Source: Tieghemostelium lacteum (taxonomy: Eukaryota; Evosea; Eumycetozoa; Dictyosteliales; Raperosteliaceae). From it: a stretch of 64,000 nucleotides of DNA. The notes under the pieces were generated by a model, which made no database searches, was not told where the DNA came from, and saw only the letters and a program-made list of their open reading frames with translations. Made by a program: the position numbers and the translations under genes. The stretch covers positions 372,001 through 436,000 of the forward strand of contig LODT01000011.1 in NCBI GenBank assembly GCA_001606155.1, given 5' to 3'. Positions 10,183 to 20,685 of the stretch are shown here, one piece after another (position 1 is the first letter of the stretch; each line of letters opens with the position of its first letter).

Positions 10183-10482
10183 ACACGATAATATTGATAT
10201 TTCTTTGTTTATCAATCAGTACTGATAACAAATGGATATTGTAGGAAATACTATAAAGTATTTAGAATTTAATTTCAATGAATCAAAAACAAAGGGTTAT
10301 TCTAGAATCAATTAATATTCAAATCAGGAATATATGATTATGATTTCATTGAATGTAAAAATAAAATATTGTAAAGAATTTTAATCTTCCATCTCTTAAT
10401 AAGGCGGAGGAAAACTAAATCAAACTGTTTGTTTTTCATTTAAATTTTATTTTGAATTGGAGAGAAAAACTAGAAAGATACT
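10183..10482. other. Convergent spacer between ssu72 and the SUN gene
   Basis: It contains the perfect 12-bp palindrome ATCAGTACTGAT soon after the ssu72 stop and a 27-codon ATG frame at about 10232-10315 (MDIVGNTIKYLEFNFNES...). Either could be part of the 3' UTR. No gene can be supported. Confidence 0.3.
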
Positions 10483-12641
10483 TTATAAAGTTTCTTCTTG
10501 TAATTGTTTCTCAGAAATTATAGGAATATTATTGGAGATTGATAAGGTATTTTCAGGTGTAACTCTATCACCATGTACTCTAAATCTATAAATACAAGTG
10601 TATGGGTAGCCATAATTTGAGAGTGCTTGTAAGACCACATGTGAAAATACTTGATTTGTTGGATTGTTAATTTGGAATGTCTGAACATGTCTATTGATAT
10701 CGGTTTGATATGTAAATGTACCAAGATCAACTCCAACCTCAGTTATGTTCTTTAAACCCCACACACGAAACTCTTTTAATGAAGATGTAATGTGATGTGC
10801 AATCTTTGAGTTGATGTGGTCTATTGATACCTCTGTAACTACAATAGGCTCAGAGAGACGAACTGCAACCTGTCCTTCAGAGCCATTGAATCCCCAACAA
10901 GTACCAGTGAGTACAGATGGCTCCAGTATGGTTTCTGGTGGATTTGGACGATCTCTTGGAACGAACCAACTAATGGCTGATGCCAGGAGACTTTGGTCAA
11001 CAGGGTCTGGTGGATAGGTCTTGGAGACTGGGTAATGAAGACACTTGTATTCTATACATGCACCAGCTTCATAGAGGGCATAATCTGGTTTTGCAAGTTT
11101 ATCTGCACTGTAGATCTCCAAAGCATCATCAATAAGTGATCTGAGAGATTCTAGACTGGACATAGAAGTTTGTAGGCTCTTTATATCTGGGTTCTCTTTG
11201 ATGAATACCAACATTTGTTCGTATTTAATTGAGAGCTGTTGGTGGATTTTATAGAGATTATCAGTGTCTTTTTGAAGAGATGTTGTAAGATCTTTACTAA
11301 TGTCTCTCTTGGTGGAGTCTACCCACTCTTGGGTATCCTTTTCAATTGATTTTGTCATTTCTTTAGTCAGTTGAGTTAGTTTATCGGTGAGTACTGAATA
11401 CTCTTGAACGAGTAGTTTCTTGTTATCACTAGACTGCTGATTCAATTCGTCTTTAAGTCTCTGTGTTTTTTCTTGCTGTTCCTTGAGGAATCTCTCAGAG
11501 ATCTGAGTGAGTCCTTTCACCTTCTCATTGTATTCCATATTGATATCATTAATCTTCTTTCTCTGATCTTCCATAATTTCATTTGACTGTTTATGTAGAT
11601 CACCTACTTTACTATTGTATTCTCTATCAAATAGTTCGAGTTTCTCTGATGCTACTCTCTTGATATCATTCGAAACCTGTTGAAGTAACTGTTCTTTATC
11701 ACTAGATTTAATTGCAGATTGTTGAACAATTTCATTAATCTCCTCAACACCAACAATCTCTTTTTTAACTTGATCAAACTGATCTTTCAATTGATGAATA
11801 GAGTGATGAAATTCATTATAATTCAATTTATTCTGACTCAATTCATCAATTTTCTTTTGAATTGCATCTATTCTATTATTAATACCTTTTAAATCTGAGA
11901 TTATATAATATTAGTATTACTTTTTATCATACCGATAATGATGTTAACCTTACCTAAAGTATTAATATATTCAGCTATAAGTGGGAATAGATTCTCTTTT
12001 TTTAATTCCTTTTCAATGTATATAGTTTCTGTTTTACCTGGTGTGTTATTATAGGAATGAGTTTCATTTGATAGTCTCCTGAGAATTCCTGATCCTGATA
12101 ATGCCAATAAACCACATACTGCCAATATAAATAAAATACTAGTAATTAAAACAATTGCCAAAGTCCTACATTTTGATGTTTTATCATTTGGATTGAAAAA
12201 TGAATTACGAGCTGAACTTAATGCAGATAAGTCAATAGACATAAATAAATAGGATATCCATTTAAATGGATTAATTTTACTTAAAACTGACTGCTGTTGT
12301 TGTTGTTGTTGTTGTTGGTATCTATTTTGAGTAGGTTGGTTTGTTTGATGTTGTGAAGGTCTGAGAGTCGGTCTGTTGACAGTTGTGGTTGTTGGTTGTG
12401 TTCTTGGTTGTGTTCTTGGTAATGCAGAGTTTGTAGTTACATCATCTTTGTCATCAGAGTCAAATGAAATGTCATCATTGCTCTCTTGTTGTGATATTCT
12501 ATTACCTGTAATCCTACTATAATTGAACTGGCTATTCAGATTATTACTCTGAATTTCTGATTGAACATTATATTTTTCAATGGAGGCAACTGATCTATCT
12601 TGAGGTACAATTCTTTTTCTGCCTGATCCCCCCAAATACAT
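10483..12641 (-). CDS. sun1: SUN-domain nuclear envelope protein (LINC complex)
   Basis: Two exons, 11954-12641 and 10483-11894, joined in phase 1 to give EYINTLDLKGINNRIDAIQK, for 699 residues. Order: polar nucleoplasmic N-terminus with a Gln tract near residue 110; hydrophobic stretch PFKWISYLFM (121-135); transmembrane helix LAIVLITSILFILAVCGLLA (161-181); a long coiled coil (about 220-480); and a C-terminal SUN domain with SVLTGTCWGFNGSEGQVAVR, ISIDH-type beta strands, FRVWGL, and HVVLQALSNYGYPYTCIYRF containing the usual SUN cysteine near the end. SUN proteins sit in the inner nuclear membrane, with the SUN domain in the lumen binding KASH peptides, and link nucleus to cytoskeleton and centrosome. 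The internal TTG at 11841 is not a real start. Confidence 0.92.
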
Positions 12642-12826
12642 TCTAATAATTTTAAAAATTTATCAAAAGATGTAGAATTTCAAAACTCAAAAAACATAAG
12701 TTTTTTAATAACTATTAAATAAGTATAAAATTTAAAAAGCCAAAAAAAAACATCTTGGTTCCATTTTAAATTCTTCAAGTTTGGTGAATTGTGACATACT
12801 AAATGATGTCACTTTATCTGACCTTT

Positions 12827-13090
12827 TTAAATTTTACAGTATCTTTTAAATGTATCAATCCTGTAACCCATCCCGCTATCAAAAAAATGAATTTCTTTTA
12901 GATTTTGTGAGCTAAAACCTCGGTTAAATGTCTCAATGAATGGCATCCTTTACTTGAAATTGTTGTTCATAACAGCAATGTAATCAACATTCAAATCAAG
13001 ACATCTTGGATATCTTAGGTAATGGGGTTCAATTGGATTTGAATCATGATCAAAAACTGAGAATTGGAATGAGAATTCTTTTTGATTCAT
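12827..13090 (-). pseudogene. Decayed fragment of an unrecognised coding sequence
   Basis: In the 578-bp gap between the SUN gene and the large kinase gene, the minus strand reads as protein in two successive frames. An ATG at 13090 opens FDHDSNPIEPHYLRYPRCLD and ends in a stop near 12950. An overlapping frame then reads MPFIETFNRGFSSQNLKEIH and ends at 12827. The change of frame argues for a broken gene or an unrecognised exon pair (a GTAAAG at the first stop could be a donor). The style resembles dictyostelid leucine-rich families, but I cannot name it. Confidence 0.35.
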
Positions 13091-13219
13091 GATGACTGAA
13101 GTTAATAATGAATTATAAATATGATTGTTATATCAGTGAAAAATAGATCATTCATTTTAGATAAATCCAAACTAATCTCTTTTTTTTTTTTTTTTTTTTT
13201 ATATTCATGATTTGAGCAA

Positions 13220-16200
13220 ATGAAATTAGTATTTGAAGAAAATGAAAATTATACTTCATTGGACATACCATCACCATTTGATTCCGTACAATTTGATTTG
13301 TTTCATGAAAAGCTCGAAACTATATTAAGTGATTGGGATAATGAAATTGGAGATGTTGATGCATTGATTTTCATTTTGGGAGATTATTCAGAATGTAAAA
13401 CAATGTCAATTCAAAATTGGTTATTTCAAACCTATCTACTCAATTTGGTGTTTGTAATGACCAAATCTCATATATACGTATGCACAAATGAAGAGTTTAA
13501 AGGTACTTGTTTTTAAATTCAGAGATACACACACTCATAGGATTAATACTAATATCTACTATCTATACCATTAATAGTAAACTTTTTTGAGCTATTGAAT
13601 CAACATAGATTGAGTAAAATAAAAATAAAAGTAATACACAATAGTACAATGGAAGAAAATCAAAAAGAGTTTACAAAACATCTAAAAGGTACAGAAGAGA
13701 AACCAATGAATATAAAGAGAGTAGCTACATGTTTAAACGATGAAATGGTAGGAGATTTTGCAAATAGTTGGATGAAATACTTTAGAGATCAGAGTTATCA
13801 GTGGTGTGATTTAAGTCTAGTAGTATCGAAATGGTTACTCTATTCCATTGATATGGAATTAGTATTGCTAAAGATCGCATCAATAGATGCAGTTTCCACT
13901 TTAAAAGAAACAGTTACACAGCTTATAGAGGCAGTAAGAGCTGGTTTAAAACCAGCATTTACACAATCACCACTACAGATTCACTCAGCATACGATTATC
14001 ACAATGTTGATCAATTTAAATATGCAAATTCCGATCCTGATTCTATTGACAAAACATCACCTATACTACTCACCCTCACTGGTACACATAAGACCTTTCA
14101 AACACAAATTAGCAGAACCTATTTCCCAGTGTATCCTGATGGTTTTGATGAATGCTATATGACACTTTGTGATGTACACCAATATATACCTAAAATCATC
14201 CAAGAACGTGGTAAAATATCATCAATCTATGAAAAGACTTGTGAATATCTGATAAAGTGTGGCAAGCCATTTTACGTATCGTATCTTCCAAAATATCTGG
14301 GATATATTGCTGGTTTGGATTTTGACGATGAATACAGTCATCTGAGGCAAATAACTCCGTGGAATGATACCCAGATTGCCGATGGAATGTGCTTTTATAT
14401 TCACACATCGTTTATTGATGTGGATCTAGATCCAGAAACGTTCAACTTGTTCAGTTTGATATTGGGTGATACCTATGTACTGGATTCAGAGATTACTAAT
14501 CTAACTGAAGAGATACCAATCTATTTTAATTCGGTAATACTCGAAAACAAGTTGCCACCTTGTAGGTTCTATGAAGACAGTACTTATGAATTTATAAATT
14601 TAGCGATAGAAACCTGTCGTGAGATTCCATCTGATCTCACTGAGGTTTCCTTTGAAACCTTTAAGCGAATTACACAGGGAAAGTTCAGTCAAAATTACGT
14701 TGAACAGTGTCTACGTCATGATTTTCTGTGGTGTACACAGACATTCTCCAAGATTCTCAATTATCAGAGTGAAATCAAACCGATTCCCTATCGAACTTTT
14801 ACCAAGATATTTGTACCTCTGATGAAAGAACAACTGTTACTGGATTATATAGTCTTCATGCTAGCTGACCTTTTCGGAGCCACATCAGATAACGATGACA
14901 AAATGTTGTCATTACTTGAACAGATCTTTGACCTTGCTCCTTCATATGCACTATCAACCATGTTTGAAATCAAGATTGTGAGGTCTGAGGACTTTAAGGT
15001 TACCAGAGACCCTGATGGATCAACTATACTATTTTGGTCGAATATATACGATAATTTGGATCTCTTTGAACTGATATATCAAGATTTTATAAGAATCCTT
15101 GATGAATATGAAGTATTTCAAACCATTTTGAAATTTGGTGAAAAGTCTGATGAAGCCTTTGAATTTGTTGAAAGAATCACTCCAGAATTTATCTCAAACC
15201 TCACATATAGTTATGATATCTCTCTTTATGAGGCAATGTCGAATACTCGTGTGTTTAATGAGATTATTAAGCACAGTGAAAAGTTACATTATGGTGACTA
15301 TGTGGAAAGCTATACAGTGTTTACTAAGCACAGTTTCTCTGATAACTACTCAATGTTTAAGAAATTCAATGACCAGTCGATACTGATATTCAACCCGGAA
15401 GATATTGGTGATTTTGAACAGTTTATAACTGAGATTATAACCGAGTGCATTGAAATCAAATGTCCATCGATAATGAAAGAGATTCTACTGAATCTTCACG
15501 AATATCTACCTAGTTCTTATGGTACACTATGTATTCAACTGAAACCTGAACTTTTATTAAAATACATTTTTGACAATCTGGAAGATACCTCAATTCTGCT
15601 ACTGTTAAAGTTCTGTCAGATCCCATCTCGTGTACATAATGTGCCTTTTGCCTACTTTGCAAGACTACCTCAGTCACTGGAACTGTTCTACATGTTGGAG
15701 AGTGACAAGAGTTCTATGGAGTCTATACAATGTATGAAGGTTTTAGATGTTATTGAAACTTTTAAAATGACATTTTCAGGTTTTCTGAAAAAGTATTATG
15801 AAAACTATCCAGAGATTTATAAACTGGCGAATAGATTGCAGAGTATTATACGTGAAGGTGGACTTTCATCGACTATTACAATGAGTGAGATACAAATGTT
15901 ACTGATGAGTCAAGAGAATATCGAATGGTTGGATAGCAAACAGTTACCTTTACACTATGACTTTGATGTAAAGGATCAGAAAAAGGTTTACGAGTATATG
16001 AATGAAAAGTATCTAAAGAATCCTAGTAATATCATCCTGAAAAGTGACATGAAACAATTTCAAGAGCTGTTGTGTGACTATAGAACCGCTAAAGAACCTG
16101 ATTTTGAAACTAGTAGACAGCAGTTAATAGAAGTTGTTAAACACTATCAAGGTAGTCTGGTGACTACAACTCTTCCTGAAATGTTACAATTCAATCTTAC

Positions 16201-19057
16201 TTATAATCCAGATTTATTCAATAGTCGAGGAGGTTTGATAGCTATTCTCAGACCCTATCTACACGAGGATGAAACCACTCTGTTTAGACTCTTTGCCTAC
16301 CACAGTCAATCCATGCACAAGATGTTAGTTGGAAAGTTCGTAAGTCAATTCTACAAGCACATTAAAGAGTTACATCTTTCTGAGAAATATAGAGTAAACT
16401 TCCTTGCTAATATTCTGAAAGCTGTACCACAAGAGACTAGAGAAGTTCTGAAATCTCATCCCAGTATCATTATCAACCTCAACAAGAACAACTTCTATCC
16501 TGATATCTCTCAATTGGAACCTGGAGATGTTTTGAATAACTTTGATGAAATAGACAGAATGTTCAATTGTGATAATGAACAGTTGTTAATGTACACTCTC
16601 CAACACAACCAAAAGATGATTAGTGAAGTTACTGAATATTCAAGTTCCTATACCTACGATCAGGCATTTCCAATGAAGATTGCATGCATTCTTACTAGGG
16701 TATGGCCTGAGGAAAACAAATCAAAAGGATTCGGAGAAATCAGTCCAAAACTCTTTCTAAATACCTCTGCTGAAGATGTTAACAGATTCTTTGGTTTTCT
16801 GAATAAATATGATATACCATTGGTTGATATCACTTTAAATCTCAATGGATCGTCATACTTGGAAACCCTTATAGAGTGTCTCTGGAGATCCAATAAAAAG
16901 CAGCTCCTCTATCTCCTAATTCACATGGAATCGACAATGAACAATCTCCATCTCAGCGACTCATTCAGACTCTATCGTACCCATGTAAGTGAATTCCTGC
17001 AACAACTAATAGAACCTGCAAACAAGGAAGAGGACCTAATCATCACAAGTTGTCTTAAAAAACTAGGTAAACGTATGAACCTACCCAAAGAACACAAGTC
17101 ACAGATTAACTATGCATTCTTTGTCAAAGGTCCTATGCTATTTGAATATTACCTTACTGAAGGTGTACTGTCTACAATGGTCAATATGAAAATGATTAAC
17201 GATGATCTCAATGAATCGAAATATGGTGCAAATTATGATGATCGTCTAGATGCTTTTCGTACTGAGGAACAATTCCACCAGACAAAAGAACTCAACAAAA
17301 CCACCATTCTAGAGTGTCACTATAAACTACAGAATACTGATATTGTAAAGTTTATTATCGGCTGTTATCTTCCAGCTCAGAAAAAGAATACTTCCAATGA
17401 CATTAGAACTAGTATTTTTAATTTTAAGATTCATTATTTTAAAGAGGAATCTGATGAATTAAAATTAAAAATTGAACAATCCAATAAGGCAGCACAAGAT
17501 CTCTTATTATCTCTAGAGAAATCCAACAAACAAAAATCAAAAAATACAAAGAAAAAACCAAAAGAAAAATCAAAACCAGTAGTTAAATCTTCACCTGGAA
17601 AGAATTCCACAACTCCTACTAAAACAACAACTACAACTACAACTACAACTTCACCTTCAACTAAATCACCTCAACAACCTCAACAACCTAAACAAAAATC
17701 TCAACCAAAACCTCAACCAACTCCACAACCATCAAAGGTTGAAGTACAACCAAAACTTCAAATTCGACAAGATGATGATAAACCTCCTTTATCACCAAAG
17801 AGTAATACTACAACAAATAATAATAATAATAATAATAATAATATTAGTAAAGAAGAATATAATACACAAGTTGGTAAATTTAAATTTAATAAGAGTGATC
17901 AGTATATATTGGGACGTGGTAGTAATGGTACAACAGTGTTTAAAGGTATTTGGAGTGATAGAATACCAGTGGCAATTAAGAGAATGATGAAATCCTTTAA
18001 TCCATTTATTCATAAGGAAATTGATGTTTTGATGAAATTGACCGATGAAAATTGTCAGAATATAGTTCGTTATGTAGATCAAGAAGATGATGGTGATTTT
18101 GTGTATCTTGGATTGACACTATGTGAACGATCTCTATTTGATTTGGTTGAAAAGAAAGAACTTAATCAATTCCTTGGTCTTGATAACAGTAAATTGAAAG
18201 CATTGGTAGAGGATCTACTGAATGGTATTAAATTCCTACATGATCATGATATAGTTCACAATGATCTAAATCCTAGAAATATTCTTATTAAAGATGGTAA
18301 ATTCCTAATCTCTGATTTGGGTCTCAGTAAGATGGAAGTTGAGACTAGCTACTCATTTACCATGCATGTTCCAACAGGTCAAGACGGGTACCATCCAGCA
18401 GAGGTTATCACAGAACAACGAAAGACAAAATCAGTGGATATATTCGCCATTGGTTGTATCATCTACTACCTTGCAACTAACGGTGACCATCCATTCGGTG
18501 ATAAATTTGAAAGAGTATATCATATCACTAAAGGTATACATAATCTCGAATTGATTAAATCTGATTTATACCTCTGTGACTTGGTCTCCAATATGATTAA
18601 AAAAGATTCAAATGAACGTATATCCATTGACATGGCACTCAAACATCCATATTTCTGGGGTAGTGACCTTAAAATCAAATTCCTCAATGACTGTAATATG
18701 GCAATTAAGAATCCAAAATTCAAGAATCAGTTAACTGATAAGTTTTTGGATATTGATAGTGGAGGTAAACCCTATCTCCCAAAAGCATGGAACAAAATTA
18801 TAAGTTCAGAGTTGATTGAGAGCTCTTCAGCAACCTACAATTTCGATCATGTTAGAGATCTTATTAGAGCTTTCCGAAATATCACACAACATTACCAGGA
18901 GCTAAAGTTTAAAGTACCTTCTACCTCTGCACTCAATCAAATTCTAACATCTGAAGAGTCCATTTACAATTACTTTGAACAGAAATTCCCAAATCTACTA
19001 TTTTACCTCTATATAAAGTTTAAATCTATAGGTATCAATCCTTCAACTTCTGGATAA
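13220..19057 (+). CDS. Spt16-like N-terminal domains fused to an Ire1-like (irl) kinase and KEN ribonuclease
   Basis: Two exons (13220-13502; 13578-19057, phase 1) encode 1,920 residues. Residues 1 to about 190 resemble the FACT subunit Spt16 N-lobe: DALIFILGDY...SIQNWLFQTYLLNLVFVMTK, IKVIHNSTMEENQKEF, and GDFANSWMKYFRDQSYQWCD. About 200-430 resemble Spt16's catalytically dead M24 peptidase-like domain (TQISRTYFPVYPDG, LGYIAGLDFDDEYSHLRQIT, IADGMCFYIHTSFIDVDLDP). Then come about 1,000 residues with no recognised domain and a Lys/Pro/Thr/Gln linker. A protein kinase starts near 1,530: GRGSNGTTVFKG, VAIKRM, HNDLNPRNIL near 1,655, DLG in place of DFG. A KEN RNase near 1,850 keeps DLIRAFRNITQHYQEL with the Arg-Asn and His used by Ire1. 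D. discoideum has a family of such Ire1-like kinases (irlA and others). No signal peptide or membrane helix was seen, so an ER role is doubtful. Confidence 0.85.
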
Positions 19058-19144
19058 CATTAAAATAAAATAACAACCATATTTGTAAATAAACATTTGT
19101 CTTCAAACCAGGAACCACAATAACATTATTTAATAATTAGATAT

Positions 19145-19279
19145 TCAGTTATCACCAATCTTAAATATTCCACCACAGGCCTCCAATGTATCTAATCCAT
19201 TCTCTTTGACCAATTGCAAATGTCCTAGAACATTATAGCTACTTGGTAATTCTACACTTTGTCCAATACATTGATATTC
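19145..19279 (-). pseudogene. Coding-like terminal exon or gene relic
   Basis: After an AG at 19280-19281 the minus strand is open for 44 codons to a TGA at 19145, reading EYQCIGQSVELPSSYNVLGH then LEACGGIFKIGDN. The codon use and composition look genuine, yet no matching upstream exon with an ATG was found within 220 bp. It is either the last exon of an unresolved small gene or a relic. Family not recognised. Confidence 0.35.
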
Positions 19280-19498
19280 CTAATATTCTTTTCATTCTGA
19301 AAATTGATAAAATGTATTAATAGTGAAAAAAAAAAATTTAAAAATTGATTTGAATTGGTGATTGTAAAAGGAATTTAGGTTATTTAAATATAAATATAAA
19401 ATGAATAATTTTCAATAACTATTTCTGAATTTTAACAATGAATTGACTCTTTAATATCAAGGTACATTTAATTTATTTTTTAAAAAAAAATATAAATT

Positions 19499-19798
19499 TC
19501 AATCACTATCAACATTTCCTTTATATTTTGGGCAACAATATGGAAATGGAAGATTTGGATCACCTGGTACAAAAAGAGGGTTTTCTTCAACAGAATTAAA
19601 TTTACACTCTATACAAATTATTATAAATATCTTAATATATATATCTTTTAAATAATATTTTTATTAAAATATACCTTTTATTATCTCAGTTCCATCCCAA
19701 TTATATTCTTTACCTTCACACTTTGGTGTAGTAGTTTGTGTATAAACTATGGAAAATACTAAAACTAAAACTATTAAAACTAAAATATTTAATTTCAT
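19499..19798 (-). CDS. Small secreted Cys-rich protein (SVWC-like pattern)
   Basis: Two short exons, 19675-19798 and 19499-19608, joined in phase 1, encode 77 residues. MKLNILVLIVLVLVFSIVYT is a clear signal peptide, cleaved probably before QTTTPKC. The mature peptide of about 55 residues has four cysteines: CEGKEYNWDGTEIIKEC, then FPYCCPKY near the C-terminus. A WDG-turn after the first Cys and an aromatic-Pro-x-CCP ending recall single-domain von Willebrand factor C (SVWC) peptides, but the full eight-Cys pattern is absent, so the family is uncertain. Both splice sites are canonical (GTATATT; TATAG) and the intron is AT-rich. Probable roles are extracellular: signalling, adhesion or antimicrobial. 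Confidence 0.68.
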
Positions 19799-19940
19799 AA
19801 TATTGTATCAATAGATGTTTAAACTCAAATATTTTTTTTATCACATTTATTCTTCTTTTTTAAAATTCAATTTAAAATTACTCAAAGTGTGATAAGTAAT
19901 CAAACAAAGATAAAAGATGGAAAAAAAGTATGAAAAAAGA

Positions 19941-20152
19941 TTAATTTGTAACATTTAGTAATTTAAGATAATCATCTGAAGATGTTAAATAAATTGGGTT
20001 CTTTTTAATTATTGTTGACATATCTAGTGTTGTTGGAGCTTCTATTTCTTGTGAGAATAGACAACTTGGAGAATATATTCTTTAAAAGATAACACTTTGG
20101 GATCACTGAGTACATTTAAGCCTTTAATGAAGATTGCTTAATCATTGTTCAT
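19941..20152 (-). pseudogene. Decayed coding fragment in an AT-rich gap
   Basis: The minus strand reads IFIKGLNVLSDPKVLSFKEY in one frame and, after a frame change, SCLFSQEIEAPTTLDMSTII followed by KKNPIYLTSSDDYLKLL and a stop at 19941. The mix of frames with protein-like composition suggests a relic of a host gene. The surrounding sequence to 20685 is AT-rich and otherwise empty apart from the promoter of the next gene. Confidence 0.35.
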
Positions 20153-20685
20153 TTTGGCTGAAGTTTCAAAAAAACAAAAAATTGATAAATTTTTTTTAAT
20201 TTGAGAAAATCATCAAATTTTATCCTTTTTTTCTAAAGTCAAAAAAAAATAAATATTTTAATCAATTTTTTTCATTTGCATTGTATGAGATCCAAGTGAT
20301 TAAAAAAAATTTTGTTTTTTTTGAATTTACACAAATTAACTATTTTAATCATAAATGTAATAAAAAAACAATATGAATATAATTTTTGTATTTTTCTTAT
20401 CAATTCTTCTAATGTTGTAATTTAAAATAGGATGGTTACCATGAAATAAAACAAAACAATTGTAATATACAATAAATAAATGAATGTAAGACTTTACAGT
20501 AATAGTGTATTGGTGTTGTGAAACAAATAAAAAAAAAAGGTGTGTGAGAAAAACATTACATGAAAGTGAGTGAAATTAATAAGGATTGTGGTTAAAGTTT
20601 TTTTTTTATTAGATATATTATTTTTTTTTTTTATGTTTTTATGTATATTTGTAATCTAGCTATTTTTAGAAAGTTGTTCCAACCT

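Noticed and set aside
10483-11841. Separate gene starting MSQNKLNYNEF
   Set aside because: It opens with TTG, and exon phase joins it to the upstream exon carrying the membrane helix, giving one SUN-domain protein.
17739-18082. Open frames rich in Ile on both strands inside the kinase gene
   Set aside because: They arise from the AAT/ATT repeat coding for Asn in the linker before the kinase domain.
20641-20685. ATG at 20641 as the start of FG-GAP copy 1
   Set aside because: It would put 15 polar residues before the signal peptide and has no counterpart in the tandem copy, where the same region is 5' UTR.
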